Part shown: positions 45,854-55,722 of the stretch, one piece after another
Layout of the letters: every line of letters starts with the position of its first letter
Numbering within the stretch: position 1 is the first letter of the stretch
NCBI GenBank assembly: GCA_024233575.1
Contig: JACKPN010000002.1
Span: 298,069 to 362,068, forward strand
From: Chlamydiales bacterium
GTDB lineage: Bacteria; Chlamydiota; Chlamydiia; Chlamydiales; Criblamydiaceae
Direction: 5' to 3'
Length of the DNA: 64,000 nucleotides
Notes under the pieces: generated by a model
The model's database searches: none
Seen by the model: only the letters and a program-made list of their open reading frames with translations
Told to the model about the DNA's origin: nothing
Translations under genes and position numbers: made by a program

Positions 45854-46120
45854 ATGCCAACAAAAAGACAGAACAATTGAAATTGTTGGTTAAATTCATG
45901 TAGATAAATGATGCAATATTATAGAAGTCTTTGTTCAGATCTTGACGTTGACTCTGATCTAAATATAGAATTGATCAACAAGTGACGTTTGAAAGCGAAC
46001 GTCGGTTGTGAGATTCCTCAAGAAGATGAGAAGCTGAAAACTGTCGGCGATGTGGATCAAATTTACATCGAAGACCGCAAGCAGCCAAGCAAATCCAGTA
46101 AATATTTCGGCGGATTTTAA
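45854..46120 (+). pseudogene. acpP: Degraded acyl carrier protein gene
   Basis: Pieces of ACP are found in order across three frames. One reads SDLDVDSDLNIELI, matching the DSL prosthetic-group site region. The other reads GCEIPQEDEKLKTVGDV and YIEDRKQPS, the conserved C-terminal helix region. Stops interrupt every frame between them and no frame gives a full protein. It lies exactly where acpP lies in the Chlamydia order after fabG and keeps the downstream terminator. ACP is essential, so a working copy must exist elsewhere. Confidence 0.8.
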
Positions 46121-46156
46121 CCGTTGCGCAAGCATGCTTAACAGCGGTTTTTTTTT
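46119..46156 (+). terminator. Rho-independent terminator of the fab operon
   Basis: AACCGTTG and CAGCGGTT form an 8-bp stem with one G-T pair, followed by nine T. It begins at the stop codon of the acpP relic. Confidence 0.75.
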
Positions 46157-47600
46157 ATTCTGCAGGCTGTTGTGTTAAGTTGGAAAAAATATAGATGCTC
46201 AACATGCTCAGCGTAAAACCGGGGATCATCGAAGGGATGGGATAAGACATTGTGATCGGGCTGACATGCGGCCATACCCGGCAATGATACCACCCCGATG
46301 CGATACCGGTGTAGATTAAAGCCAAATTTATTTGCCTTCTTATAATAGAGTCCCATGAGAATGAGTGGACCGAAAGTGCAGCCCAACCCTGACCATGCAT
46401 AGAGAACGGCATCAAGAACTGTCGAGCTCTTCTTGAAGGCAATGACGAGGGTGATGGAGAGACAATCACACGCGCTGATCTGCGAGACGGGAGGAGTTCA
46501 AGAGGCGGCATCGGGCGTGCAGCTTTTTGTAGGTATATGCCCTCATGGCATAGAGGTACAGATAAGGATTTGTGAGAGTCTGATTAGACATAAAGCCAAA
46601 GGACTGCAAAGAATGAATCTTCATTAGCTTGGGAAACAGATCCTTGACTATTTCGACAAACACAAGTTCAGGATTTTGCAGACCTTCAGGGAAATAGGCG
46701 ATTCCGATAATCCCGATAGCTGCAGCGGCTGTTAAAGTGACGGTTTGCCAGGTCATGCCAACAATCATCGCTTTCCGCATTTCGCTAGAACTGGATATGC
46801 CCATAAATTTTGTGATGATATGAGGCTGACCAAAATAACCTAATCCCCATCCTAGAATCAACGATAGTGTGCCGAAGAAGTAATTGTCCCCTTCAAGATT
46901 AAAAAATGAAAGGCTTTTTGCTTTGCTTTCCGTAGCAACAACAATGTCTTGAATACCATCGGGAAGTGATAAGTAAGCGACAACAGGGACGATGATCAGG
47001 ATGAAAAACAGGAAAACGGCTTGAAATCCATCGACTTTTGCAACAGTGCTGTATCCACCCATGAAGGTGTAGGTCATAGCTACTAGTGTAGCGACAGTCA
47101 GCCCGAAATAATAGTCGATACCAAAGAGAGACTCCAGCAAATACCCCATGGCAATCAGGCCGGCTGCAAGATAACAGGTCAGGAAAATAACAGCCATGAT
47201 AGCAGTGATAAAGTTGATTGTTCCTTTATCATCGCGATAGCGTCCTGAGAAGTATGCAGAGAGAGTGTATGCGTTATATTTCTCAGTCTCATCGCGAATT
47301 TTTCCTGCAACAAGGAGCCAATTGAAAAACATTCCTGATAGAAGGCCAATCCCAATCCATGCATGAGGAAGTCCTCCAATGAAGATGGCTGCGGGAAGGG
47401 CCATGAATAACTGCTACCGGCGTCACTTTGCATGCGCTGGAGAATGCGCTTAACTAAAATTTAAATTCCAGGATCGCCGATAACAAAAATCGGCATCATT
47501 GCGTTGACGGTGGTACGAAATAACAATCACCCCGATGGCTAGTAAAATAAAAAATAAACAGTAAAAAGCGATTAAAATCTGGGTATCTGGCTAACGCAAA
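46155..47600 (-). pseudogene. Broken sodium:solute symporter (SSS, PutP-like) gene
   Basis: The middle is open (46466-47404) and clearly SSS family: MALPAAIFIGGLPHAWIGIG, TYTFMGGYSTVAKVDGFQAV, LSLILGWGLGYFGQPHIITK. The start (IGVIVISYHRQRN and a GG-R-type motif) and the end (LYAWSGLGCTFGPLILMGLY, PIPSMIPGF, TQQPAE) lie in other frames, with several frame changes near 46490, 46400, 46260 and 47410. A full gene would encode about 480 residues with 12-13 membrane segments. It is not functional as read. Confidence 0.85.
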
Positions 47601-47654
47601 TTCCTTTGTTGATCAGGTTATTTATGCGAGTTCGAAAATAAAAGTCAATATTCT

Positions 47655-48987
47655 CATCTCTCAAAATAGAAGTGATAACAAAGCGATAGCCTGTGATAAT
47701 TAATAATAAAAGCGCAATGATGTTGATGATTGATTGATCTTGGCGTAGGCCATGTCACGCTTTTTTTGATCATCCTCGAAGGATCCATAGGCAAAAGTGT
47801 TAGGTGGGCCGAGACGTAAAACATCATTACAAATTACTTACTAGGTGATGCGAGATCGCAAGTACGCATATACGCCGATCTCTAACGTTATATATATAGG
47901 AAGAAGTAAAGCGGCCATCGCCGTGTTGATGAACAATGTTGTGGATGGCAACGCTATCATCGGGCGTGAGGGGGGATTAGGAGTCATCCGGCATTCATGT
48001 GAACTACCGGCAACCCAATGCAGCGGTTGATTTTCTACGGCAACACCAAGCGCGCAAGACCGCCCCACATGAGTATAAGAACTCCCAGAAATCAAAGCGT
48101 GTCTTTATGTCATTAACATCGAGTAATCCTTGTGAATCAATATGAGGCGTCGCGCTCAATGCTGCTTGCAAGGCTTCCTGGGATACCGTGTGGAGTGGTG
48201 ATGTGGAGAAACATGACTACCGCAAAAGCAACAATAGCAAAAAAACAGAACCATCCGGCGGTGATCTAGCTTGGGAGATCTCAGACCGTTAAGTTCAGCA
48301 ACAGAGAACTGCCAAAGCAATGAGAATAAGAAGGACGGTTAAAGGAGAACAGATGCCCATCCAATCAAAAACTGATCTGAATGTTCATATCTGTGCGAAG
48401 GCTTTATAGCTTATCGCACTATGGTTTATCGGTGTGCATATTCTTGATGTTAGTGCCAGAATGGGATTGCAAGAACAAGAGCTTATAAATATAATCTTAA
48501 GGTTCAGTCGTTTAAGGTTTGATCAAAGACGCCCAGCATCAGGTGTTGTAATGGTGCCGAGGATCCACATTGAAACAGGCCGTCCGGTCTTAGGAGCAAA
48601 AGTATGGGCGATGAAGGTGTCGACCCCGTGTTTGCACATACCGGCCGCTAAGAGAAATCCCCCAAGGAAGAGCATAATCACTGGGCTAGAGAAGGGGATG
48701 AGGAAAATGGTGTAGCCTGTGCGCTCCATTTCCAGGACCCCATCAGGTTTTCCTAGTAAAAAGATTAATAGAAGGACAATGGCTAGCGATGTAATATACA
48801 GAGGCAGGATTTCCAGAGACCAAAAAACTGCGGCGAGGATGAACACAAAGGCGGTGCGTCGAGCAGACTCGGGACAGCTTTCCGGCAATAGAAAGTAGAC
48901 GATAGCGGCCAGGAGGACGGCACCGATCGCTAGCAGCGTTTGTGTTTTGGGTTTATAGCGTGATTGTTCCATAACATCTGTTATCAT
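47655..48987 (-). pseudogene. Broken DASS/SLC13-type transporter gene
   Basis: The 5' part (48523-48987) is intact in frame: membrane segments around residues 17-35 and 45-75, then MLFLGGFLLAAGMCKHGVD and MWILGTIT. Further down the minus strand, scattered over frames, are a GLALGVAVE-like stretch, FINTAMAALLLPI (the family's SNTA motif), PPNTFAYGS and a final INIIALLLLIITGYRFV. The whole would give about 450-480 residues. Stops and frame changes are dense from 48520 to 47660. It once imported dicarboxylates or similar anions. Confidence 0.75.
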
Positions 48988-49071
48988 TCATTTTCGTTCA
49001 AAAAATCATAGAAAAATATTTTCTTATCAACCAGAATGCGTGGTATTCTAGAACAAATAGAAGGGTAAACT

Positions 49072-50139
49072 ATGCTGAATTATTCGAAGATACAAGAAAT
49101 TTTAGGGGACGAAGCTGATGACTTGCTGAATTACACCTGTACGGCGGTGACGAAAGACCGACTGGTATTGCCTGGACCTGATTGGATTGACATGGTGACA
49201 GCCAACAGCAGTAAAAACATTCGAGTAATGCGCAGCCTTCAACAGTTGTTCAATCATGGCCGCCTTGGAGGGACAGGGTTTCTTTCTATCTTACCTGTTG
49301 ATCAGGGAGTTGAGCATTCGGCCGGGGCGTCTTTTGCACCGAATCCAATCTATTTCGATCCGGAGAATATTGTTAAGCTTGCATTGGAAGCCGGATGTAA
49401 CGGTGTTGCATCTACTTTGGGTGTTCTTAGCAGCGTTGCCCGAAAATATGCGCATAAGATTCCTTTTGTCTTAAAGATTAATCATAATGAGCTACTGACC
49501 TATCCGAATAAATATGACCAAATTCTTTATGCTAATGTCCATCAGGCTTATGAGATGGGGGCTGTCGCTGTTGGTGCGACGATCTATTTTGGTTCCGAAG
49601 AGTCTGGACGGCAGATTCAAGAAATTAGCGAAGCTTTTTCAGAGGCGCATGATCTTGGAATGGCAACAATCCTTTGGTGTTATCTTCGTAATCCCGCTTT
49701 CAAAGTGGATGGCGTCGACTATCATGACAGCGCTGATTTGACCGGACAGGCAGACTACCTTGGAGCAACTATCGGCGCGGATATTGTGAAGCAAAAATTA
49801 CCAACAAAGAATGGTGGTTACAAGGCTCTTAACAAAGAGAAGAACAATTATGGTAAGTGGAGTGAGAAAATTTATACAGATCTCTGCGGCGATCATCTGA
49901 TCGATTACTGCCGGTATCAGGTATTGAATAGCACGCGCGTGGGGTTAATTAATTCAGGCGGTGCTTCGGGCGCTAATGACCTGCAGGAGGTGGTAAAAAC
50001 GGCAGTAGTTAATAAGCGTGCAGGTGGAATGGGGCTGATCAGCGGTCGTAAAACATTCCAGCGTCCTATGAAGGAAGGGATCGAATTGTTCCACGCGATT
50101 CAAGATGTATATCTTTGTAAAGAAGTGACCATAGCGTAG
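49072..50139 (+). CDS. fbaB: Class I fructose-bisphosphate aldolase, FbaB/DhnA type
   Basis: Splits fructose-1,6-bisphosphate in glycolysis/gluconeogenesis through a Schiff base. This 355-residue protein has LSILPVDQGVEHSAG near residue 70, PFVLKINHNELLT, GAVAVGATIYFGSEES and GADIVKQKLP with the candidate Schiff-base Lys. INSGGASG near residue 300 binds phosphate. This archaeal-type class I aldolase is the form found in chlamydiae. GAAGGG precedes the ATG. Confidence 0.93.
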   Translation: MLNYSKIQEILGDEADDLLNYTCTAVTKDRLVLPGPDWIDMVTANSSKNIRVMRSLQQLFNHGRLGGTGFLSILPVDQGVEHSAGASFAPNPIYFDPENIVKLALEAGCNGVASTLGVLSSVARKYAHKIPFVLKINHNELLTYPNKYDQILYANVHQAYEMGAVAVGATIYFGSEESGRQIQEISEAFSEAHDLGMATILWCYLRNPAFKVDGVDYHDSADLTGQADYLGATIGADIVKQKLPTKNGGYKALNKEKNNYGKWSEKIYTDLCGDHLIDYCRYQVLNSTRVGLINSGGASGANDLQEVVKTAVVNKRAGGMGLISGRKTFQRPMKEGIELFHAIQDVYLCKEVTIA

Positions 50140-50141
50140 CG

Positions 50142-50168
50142 AAAGCGCGAGGAGAACCTCGCGCTTTT
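50142..50168. terminator. Strong bidirectional terminator
   Basis: AAAGCGCGAGG, AGAA loop, CCTCGCGCTTT: a perfect 11-bp stem with A and T flanks on both sides. It lies between the convergent aldolase and SIMPL genes and can serve both. Confidence 0.85.
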
Positions 50169-50171
50169 CCA

Positions 50172-50906
50172 TTATGGATTTGTTATCTCGTAGACAATAG
50201 AGACGGTTGCTGAAATTTCTACATCGCCGCTGGAGATTGGAGTCGCAACATCCATGCTGCGGGCGGCGTATAACATATTACCTTTCATTTGCGGAGTGGG
50301 AACCTGCGCATTATCGAGGTTAATGCGCTGAATGTTACCTAGCTTAATGTTGGCAGCTTCTGCGAGCGTTTGTGCATCTTTGATCGCATTTGCAGTTGCT
50401 GCGGAGATTGCTTCAGAACGTTTCGATTCCGCGTTTTTCAGTCCGAAGCTGATTTGATCAATACTGTTGGCTCCAGCTTTATTAGCCGCGTCGATGAGGG
50501 TGCCGGCCATGGAAAGCTTACCGGTTTTGATGTTTAAGGAATTGGTTACACGATATCCGTTGATTTTAGCTTGCCAGTCTGGAGGCGGATTGCGAGGTTG
50601 GGGAGTATATGTTGGCTGTATGGAAAATCTACCAGTTTGATACTCGTCGGTAGTTAGTCCGGTCTGCTGAAGAGCTGCGATTACCGACTCCATAAGCGTG
50701 TTGTTTTTTGTTAATGCGCTCTGAGCATCGTCTGCTTCTGTCACCACCCCGACGGTTAGCAATAGTTCGTCTGCAGGCTGATAAATTGCGGCTCGTCCTT
50801 CGATGATCATTTGCGGCGTCAGGTTCTGATCAGCGGAGAAAACAAATACAGGTGCTAATAGCATAAACGTTAATGGAATAAGTTTTTTCATTTTTCTGGT
50901 GTACAT
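50172..50906 (-). CDS. Periplasmic SIMPL-domain (DUF541) protein
   Basis: This 244-residue protein has a signal peptide (KKLIPLTFMLLAPVFVFS). It then has a SIMPL domain: EGRAAIYQPADELLLTVGVV, NNTLMESVIAALQQTGL, YQTGRFSIQPTY, IDQISFGLKN and DAQTLAEAANIKLGNIQRI. The family forms periplasmic oligomers linked to oxidative-stress defence and surface functions. A perfect AAAGGAGG seven bases before the ATG at 50906 fixes the start. It shares a terminator with the aldolase gene. Confidence 0.88.
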   Translation of the reverse strand: MYTRKMKKLIPLTFMLLAPVFVFSADQNLTPQMIIEGRAAIYQPADELLLTVGVVTEADDAQSALTKNNTLMESVIAALQQTGLTTDEYQTGRFSIQPTYTPQPRNPPPDWQAKINGYRVTNSLNIKTGKLSMAGTLIDAANKAGANSIDQISFGLKNAESKRSEAISAATANAIKDAQTLAEAANIKLGNIQRINLDNAQVPTPQMKGNMLYAARSMDVATPISSGDVEISATVSIVYEITNP

Positions 50907-50981
50907 AACAAAACCTCCTTTAGTTAAATTATGTTTTTACAGAGAGAGGAAACCTTTGCAACATTTTTTTTGGGTTAAGTA

Positions 50982-52256
50982 ATGCGTGCTGTTATTTGTA
51001 GTGTGAAGGCTCCGATAGCGAGCATTGTGTTGATGATGATCAGTATTGGCTTTTTCATGAGCTTCATCAGTATACGGATGCGTCTCGAGGGAGCTACGGA
51101 TACGTGGATAGGCATCGTACAATCTGCATATTTCACAGGTCTTTTGGTTGGATCGATTACCGTGGAGAGGTTGATTCATCGCGTAGGGCATATTCGTACT
51201 TTTGCTGCCTTCGCCAGTTTATGTACAGCAACCATTTTACTACAGGAGCAATTGACGTCCTATTACTTCTGGGTTGTGATTCGTTTTATTGCCGGCTTTT
51301 GTATTGCTTCGATGTTTGTTGTTATTGAAAGTTGGCTTCTGGATAAAAGTAGTTTGAATACACGCGGGCGGGTGCTTTCCATTTATATGATAGCTCTTTA
51401 TTGCGGTCAGGCATTAGGGCAGATGTTCGTTGATAGGGTTGATTTACTGATGCCGCAACCTTTTGTGATTGCGGGGTTTATTTGCGCATTGTCAGTGATA
51501 CCTGTTTGCATGACTAAAGAGCAGTCGCCGGATGTCCAAAATCCGATTATTCACGGTATTTTGACTGTTTTTCGTCGTTCACCTTTTGGTTTTACCGGCT
51601 GTTTTCTTTCGGGAGTGATCCTTGCGTGCATCTATAGCTTTGGTCCGACTTATGCATTTCAGAAGGGGATTTCCGTTTCTTATTTTATGAGTACTACAAT
51701 TATTGGGGGAATCGTACTGCAATGGGGGCTTGGAAAATTATCAGACCTAGTCGATCGTCGCAAGGTGTTGATCGCAACAGCTGCGGCAACAACAATTCCG
51801 GCGCTTTTTCTCGCTTATGCACCTTTTCCTGAAGTCTGGCTGTTGATATCCACTTTTCTTTTGGGAGGGTTCTGCTTCACCTTGTATCCTCTAAGCATTG
51901 CACAGGTGTGCGACAAATTAGAACATGGGGCTTTGACATCAGTTACCGGCATATTGCTTCTCGCTTTCAGTGCTGGGGCGATGGTAGGGCCACTCTTAGC
52001 GCCGCCATTTATGTATTACCTTCATGAAGGGGGATTGTATGTGTTTATTGTTTGGATTGCCCTAGCGCTGACAGCTCTTGGTTTTTTTGCATTGTATAAG
52101 TTTGACGCAGTTCCTCTGGAGGAACAAGGGGAATTTGTTTCTTTGCCGGCAACGACGCCGGTTGCTTATGACCTGGATCCACGAGTCGATCCTGAGGAAG
52201 AAAATATCGAGGTAACAGATGATGATGTATGGCGGGAAGTTGATCCACGAAAGTAA
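50982..52256 (+). CDS. Major facilitator superfamily transporter (YcaD-like)
   Basis: Inner-membrane secondary transporter, 424 residues, with about 12 hydrophobic segments up to residue 380 and an acidic cytoplasmic tail. Motif A-like VERLIHRVGHIRTF in loop 2-3 and GKLSDLVDRRKVL in loop 8-9 are present, and FVVIESWLLD is typical of the YcaD/UMF-type subgroup. Substrate unknown. The last 38 bases overlap the next gene, so the two are probably cotranscribed. Confidence 0.88.
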   Translation: MRAVICSVKAPIASIVLMMISIGFFMSFISIRMRLEGATDTWIGIVQSAYFTGLLVGSITVERLIHRVGHIRTFAAFASLCTATILLQEQLTSYYFWVVIRFIAGFCIASMFVVIESWLLDKSSLNTRGRVLSIYMIALYCGQALGQMFVDRVDLLMPQPFVIAGFICALSVIPVCMTKEQSPDVQNPIIHGILTVFRRSPFGFTGCFLSGVILACIYSFGPTYAFQKGISVSYFMSTTIIGGIVLQWGLGKLSDLVDRRKVLIATAAATTIPALFLAYAPFPEVWLLISTFLLGGFCFTLYPLSIAQVCDKLEHGALTSVTGILLLAFSAGAMVGPLLAPPFMYYLHEGGLYVFIVWIALALTALGFFALYKFDAVPLEEQGEFVSLPATTPVAYDLDPRVDPEEENIEVTDDDVWREVDPRK

Positions 52257-53034
52257 AGAAGAAGAGGCCTCGGTTCAAGTGGTTGAAGATCATGAGAGCC
52301 GCCATGTGCATATGGGTACCCCTTCGCGCCAGTCATCGATGCTTCTATCGGATCCGTATTTCCTCGTACAGAAATATATGCGGGTGATGATGCTGGCGCT
52401 GATTTTTAATCCTGAACCTAAAAAAGTCCTTATTTTAGGTGCTGGAGCGGGGTGTATGGCTAAATATCTTTGGAAGCACTTTCCTTTTTGTCATATCACC
52501 GCTGTCGATGGCAGCAAGGAGATCATTGATATTGGTCATCAGTACTTCCACCTGCCAAAAGAAGATCCGCGCATCGATGTCGTAACTTCAGATGCCTTCC
52601 TGGTGATGGATCGTTTTTCTGACTGCACATTTGACCTGATTTTGGTCGATCTCTTTGTTGGAGACGCCATGCCTGAACAAATGGGCAACCTCCATTTTTT
52701 TGGATCTTGTTATCGGGTGCTTAAAGAAGGCGGAGTCCTTAGTTGGAATACGTTGAAATATACTCCTAAGGAGTTGATGCTTGCTTCTGTAAAATCTTTA
52801 TGTACTTTTTTCTTTAGGAACCTTTTGATTCTTCCTGTTCAGGAGGATATTCCCGATCGTTTTGATGGAGGGAACAATATTTTCATTGTCTTTAAGCCGC
52901 CAGTACCTGATCTAACGGTGGAAGAATTAAAAAAGAGAGTCGGCGCTCTTCAAGAAACAACGCACGACGATCTCGCTGATCTTTTTACTGAACTCAATGA
53001 GTTTCAGGGGTATGGCTCTCTTTTTCAGCAATAG
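52219..53034 (+). CDS. Spermidine-synthase-like methyltransferase-fold protein
   Basis: This 271-residue protein has a Rossmann SAM/dcSAM-binding fold: VLILGAGAGCMAKYLW, ITAVDGSKEIIDIG, IDVVTSDAFLVM and DLILVDLFVGDAMPEQ, matching polyamine aminopropyltransferases. The N-terminal segment (RQSSMLLSDPYFLVQKYMR) resembles that family too, but several substrate residues are not obvious. The activity could differ from spermidine synthesis. It starts inside the MFS gene (GAGGTAACAG before ATG). It overlaps the convergent downstream gene by 41 bases. Confidence 0.8.
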   Translation: MMMYGGKLIHESKEEEASVQVVEDHESRHVHMGTPSRQSSMLLSDPYFLVQKYMRVMMLALIFNPEPKKVLILGAGAGCMAKYLWKHFPFCHITAVDGSKEIIDIGHQYFHLPKEDPRIDVVTSDAFLVMDRFSDCTFDLILVDLFVGDAMPEQMGNLHFFGSCYRVLKEGGVLSWNTLKYTPKELMLASVKSLCTFFFRNLLILPVQEDIPDRFDGGNNIFIVFKPPVPDLTVEELKKRVGALQETTHDDLADLFTELNEFQGYGSLFQQ

Positions 53035-53674
53035 TGTAGTTGTATAATAGTACGAAATAGAGACCAATGCTGATTACTGCGGAGAAGAAACACCAAACTG
53101 ACGTATAAGTCGTGTAGTAGAAGTAGTTTGCAATAATCGAAGAGGTGAGGACGGCCAAGCCCCACAACCACATGTAGCGGTAACTGGAGAGGAAGGTGGG
53201 GATGATCACGATAGCATTATAGATCACGGTGACCATCCACTCATAGTTTAGTTGCGGGCCTTTTGTAAAGTAACGGATACTGTTACTGACAACGGTTACT
53301 TCAACGCCGCTTCCTGGAAGATATGATCCATTGAAAAAAGAAAGAGTGATGCCGGCAACAGTGACAAGAGCTAGTAGTATTTTCCTCCATTTGACCTCTT
53401 CCATTGTGAAGAACGCGAAAGGGATCCATATTGGCCAGATGAGGAAGGCGAATGTTAGGAAGAAGTATTCGCAAAACGTCCGCAGATGTGCTGGCAAGGT
53501 CAGCGCATCCATTGAGAGCCAGACGAAGCCTTCCGACATCTGCTGAAGTGCAAAAAGAAGTGGGATCGCTGCCACTAAAAGCTGCTTTCTGTTGCGAACG
53601 GATTTCATGGTGATGATGCCTGTCACTCCTAGGACGGCAGAAGCAGTAAAACTGGCTTCAGCAGAAAAACACAT
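52994..53674 (-). CDS. DUF6629-like seven-segment membrane protein
   Basis: The 226-residue protein opens with MCFSAEASFTASAVLG, the start typical of this family, followed by about seven membrane segments. QQMSEGFVWLSM is another family-like stretch. Probably an inner-membrane protein; function unknown. Its 3' end lies within the end of the aminopropyltransferase-like gene on the other strand. Confidence 0.7.
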   Translation of the reverse strand: MCFSAEASFTASAVLGVTGIITMKSVRNRKQLLVAAIPLLFALQQMSEGFVWLSMDALTLPAHLRTFCEYFFLTFAFLIWPIWIPFAFFTMEEVKWRKILLALVTVAGITLSFFNGSYLPGSGVEVTVVSNSIRYFTKGPQLNYEWMVTVIYNAIVIIPTFLSSYRYMWLWGLAVLTSSIIANYFYYTTYTSVWCFFSAVISIGLYFVLLYNYTIAEKESHTPETH

Positions 53675-53722
53675 GACGATTCCTCCATCGTATTACTGCA
53701 TCAAAACAAAGTATGAGATTTT

Positions 53723-54538
53723 TTAAAATATTTTTTCAGTGAAGAAAAAGCCCTGCTTTTTGATCTTTGCGTTTGAGACGATCGCATTGGTGCCATGGAG
53801 GGATGGGCCGCTACCTGTCCATTTTGGAGGTGGAAGGTTCTGCTGGCTGCAGAGAGTCACATACAGCTCCTGCCGCGTCGGGTGCTCATCGCCTACAATA
53901 TTGTAAATACCTGTTAGCCGTTTTTCGAGAGCGAAATCGATAGCTTTTACGATATCATCGCGGTGGCTGTGGTTGGTAGGGAAGTTGCCACTTCCCGGCA
54001 AATCTCTCCCTGTCATCCACTTAGCTCTGTTGGTGAGTTCTCTGTTAGGACCGTAGATACCGCCAAGCCGAAAAATGCACACATCCACTACAGCAGACTG
54101 ACATGAGAGATAAACGGACTCCGTTTCGGAAAGAATACGGGAATTCTCGGTCAATGGATTTAACGGTGTATTTTCATCGACAGCATTTCCTTTTTGATCT
54201 CCGTATACTGAGGTGCTGCTTGTGTATAAAATGTAGAAAGGAACTGTACGTTCAGAGAGAGAGATTTTGATATGATGAGCAGTTTGCAGATATGTATTCA
54301 GATAAGACTGGTCTTTTCCAGGGGCTACACTGATAATAATCCCATCGCAAGCGGATAGAGTTTTTGTTAGCAGATCTTGTTGGCTGCCATCAAGGAGTAT
54401 GGCTTCCGCAGCGATTTTGTCGAGAGCCTTAAGTTTTTCTTTTGTGGTTGTCGTAGCCCATAGTTCGTGAGGACCTCTTTGCCAAAGCATTAGCAGGGCA
54501 GTCCCGATGTAACCCGATCCAAGCAGTAGTATACGCAT
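53723..54538 (-). CDS. NAD(P)-dependent epimerase/dehydratase-like protein
   Basis: This 271-residue protein has the extended SDR cofactor motif LLLGSGYIGTAL, then YILYTSSTSVYGDQKG with the catalytic-type Ser and Tyr. FRLGGIYGPNRE and YNIVGDEHPTRQELY, the C-terminal features of nucleoside-diphosphate-sugar epimerases of the YeeZ type, are also present. The substrate cannot be told. A single gene with a short spacer on both sides. Confidence 0.85.
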   Translation of the reverse strand: MRILLLGSGYIGTALLMLWQRGPHELWATTTTKEKLKALDKIAAEAILLDGSQQDLLTKTLSACDGIIISVAPGKDQSYLNTYLQTAHHIKISLSERTVPFYILYTSSTSVYGDQKGNAVDENTPLNPLTENSRILSETESVYLSCQSAVVDVCIFRLGGIYGPNRELTNRAKWMTGRDLPGSGNFPTNHSHRDDIVKAIDFALEKRLTGIYNIVGDEHPTRQELYVTLCSQQNLPPPKWTGSGPSLHGTNAIVSNAKIKKQGFFFTEKIF

Positions 54539-54630
54539 ATTAGAAGTAGATCATTCACACTGATTTTTTTACATGTAAAAGTGCAAAATATCGCTGCCTG
54601 TTAATTCAACCCTCTTAAAACTCTCATCTT

Positions 54631-55722
54631 TTATTTGTTTCCTGTTCTGAGCTTGGATTTTTTGTAATGAGGAAGTGATGCTGTTCGGTTGGGAAATTGA
54701 CTAATAGGCATTGGGCCTCCATAAGAGGAGTTGCGTATTCGGTAAAGACCAAGATTTCCTAATCGGTCTATACGAACAGATACTTGCTGTAGATCCTGTG
54801 ACCAGTATTTCAGAAAACTAAAAGGTCCGTCTAAAAACTCTTTATTTACAAGTTGTTTAACTACTTCTTCAGCTGTATGCGCTGCATTTAAATAGTCCTC
54901 GAATTTCTTAACTTCTTCACTCAAACTGCTATTCGTAGCAAAATGACGCATGTTTTCTAATGAAGAAGCAAGAACCACATAATCATCAGCACGAAGAGGT
55001 CTTTCATCTGGATCTATCGATCTCGTTAATATGTTCATGATATTCAAAATGCTAAAAGGAACGGAGATACGCGTCATCCAACGGTCAAAAATCAAGCGCG
55101 AATGTTTTTCAGTACGTTCCGAAAGCACGATCTTTGGAAGTTTAAGGGGTTCTAAACACTGTATCTTTTTTAGAGTCTCCTTGGAAGGAATACTATCCAT
55201 ATTTGTTTGTGAAGGACCTGATACGATCATTTGTTGAGCGTTAATTCTAATAAGAGGCGCTCCTCCCTTGAGAATTTTTTTAATAATATCGTTGATAGCG
55301 GAATCTTTACTAGGCCCTTGCTGATCACATTTGACACCTAACTGAATAAAATTACGCGTTTTTAAAATTTGCATAGTGGCATCAGAGGCGACCCATGTAC
55401 CTAAAATCGTTGCAGCAATGGCTACTGGAGATTGAAAAAGAGTTTGTTCTGTTGCTAGACACCAAAAACCTGATGCAGCAGGTGTTCCGAAGACAGCTAT
55501 TGCAATACGCCCTGTTAGTTCTGTTAATCGCCCTAATAGTTTTTGATATGAGTAGCGAAGCTGATCTTTTGTGATCACCACTCTGCTCATTTCTTCGGTT
55601 TGTTTAACTTCAGTTGCGAAGCCTCGTCGTTGCTGTATTTCTGCAGAGTCTACAAGCGGGGATAGACTTCTTAACATGAATCTAGGTCCTTCTCTAGACG
55701 CCATTCTTGATAAACTGAACAT
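54631..55722 (-). CDS. Unknown protein with a mitochondrial-presequence-like N terminus
   Basis: The first 40 residues of this 363-residue protein are Arg/Ser-rich and lack a Sec-type core (MFSLSRMASREGPRFMLRSL). They end in QQRRGFATEV, which looks like a mitochondrial processing site (Arg two or three before F/Y-A/S). A hydrophobic region at about residues 88-115 follows (GRIAIAVFGTPAASGFWCLA), then a charged helical body and a basic tail. It starts directly after the stop of the upstream gene (TAAATG). Host-mitochondrion targeting is inference. Family not recognised. Confidence 0.6.
   Translation of the reverse strand: MFSLSRMASREGPRFMLRSLSPLVDSAEIQQRRGFATEVKQTEEMSRVVITKDQLRYSYQKLLGRLTELTGRIAIAVFGTPAASGFWCLATEQTLFQSPVAIAATILGTWVASDATMQILKTRNFIQLGVKCDQQGPSKDSAINDIIKKILKGGAPLIRINAQQMIVSGPSQTNMDSIPSKETLKKIQCLEPLKLPKIVLSERTEKHSRLIFDRWMTRISVPFSILNIMNILTRSIDPDERPLRADDYVVLASSLENMRHFATNSSLSEEVKKFEDYLNAAHTAEEVVKQLVNKEFLDGPFSFLKYWSQDLQQVSVRIDRLGNLGLYRIRNSSYGGPMPISQFPNRTASLPHYKKSKLRTGNK

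Noticed and set aside
48434..48715. Plus-strand frame in the decayed transporter region
   Set aside because: It is the antisense of the DASS relic, whose minus-strand reading shows clear family motifs.
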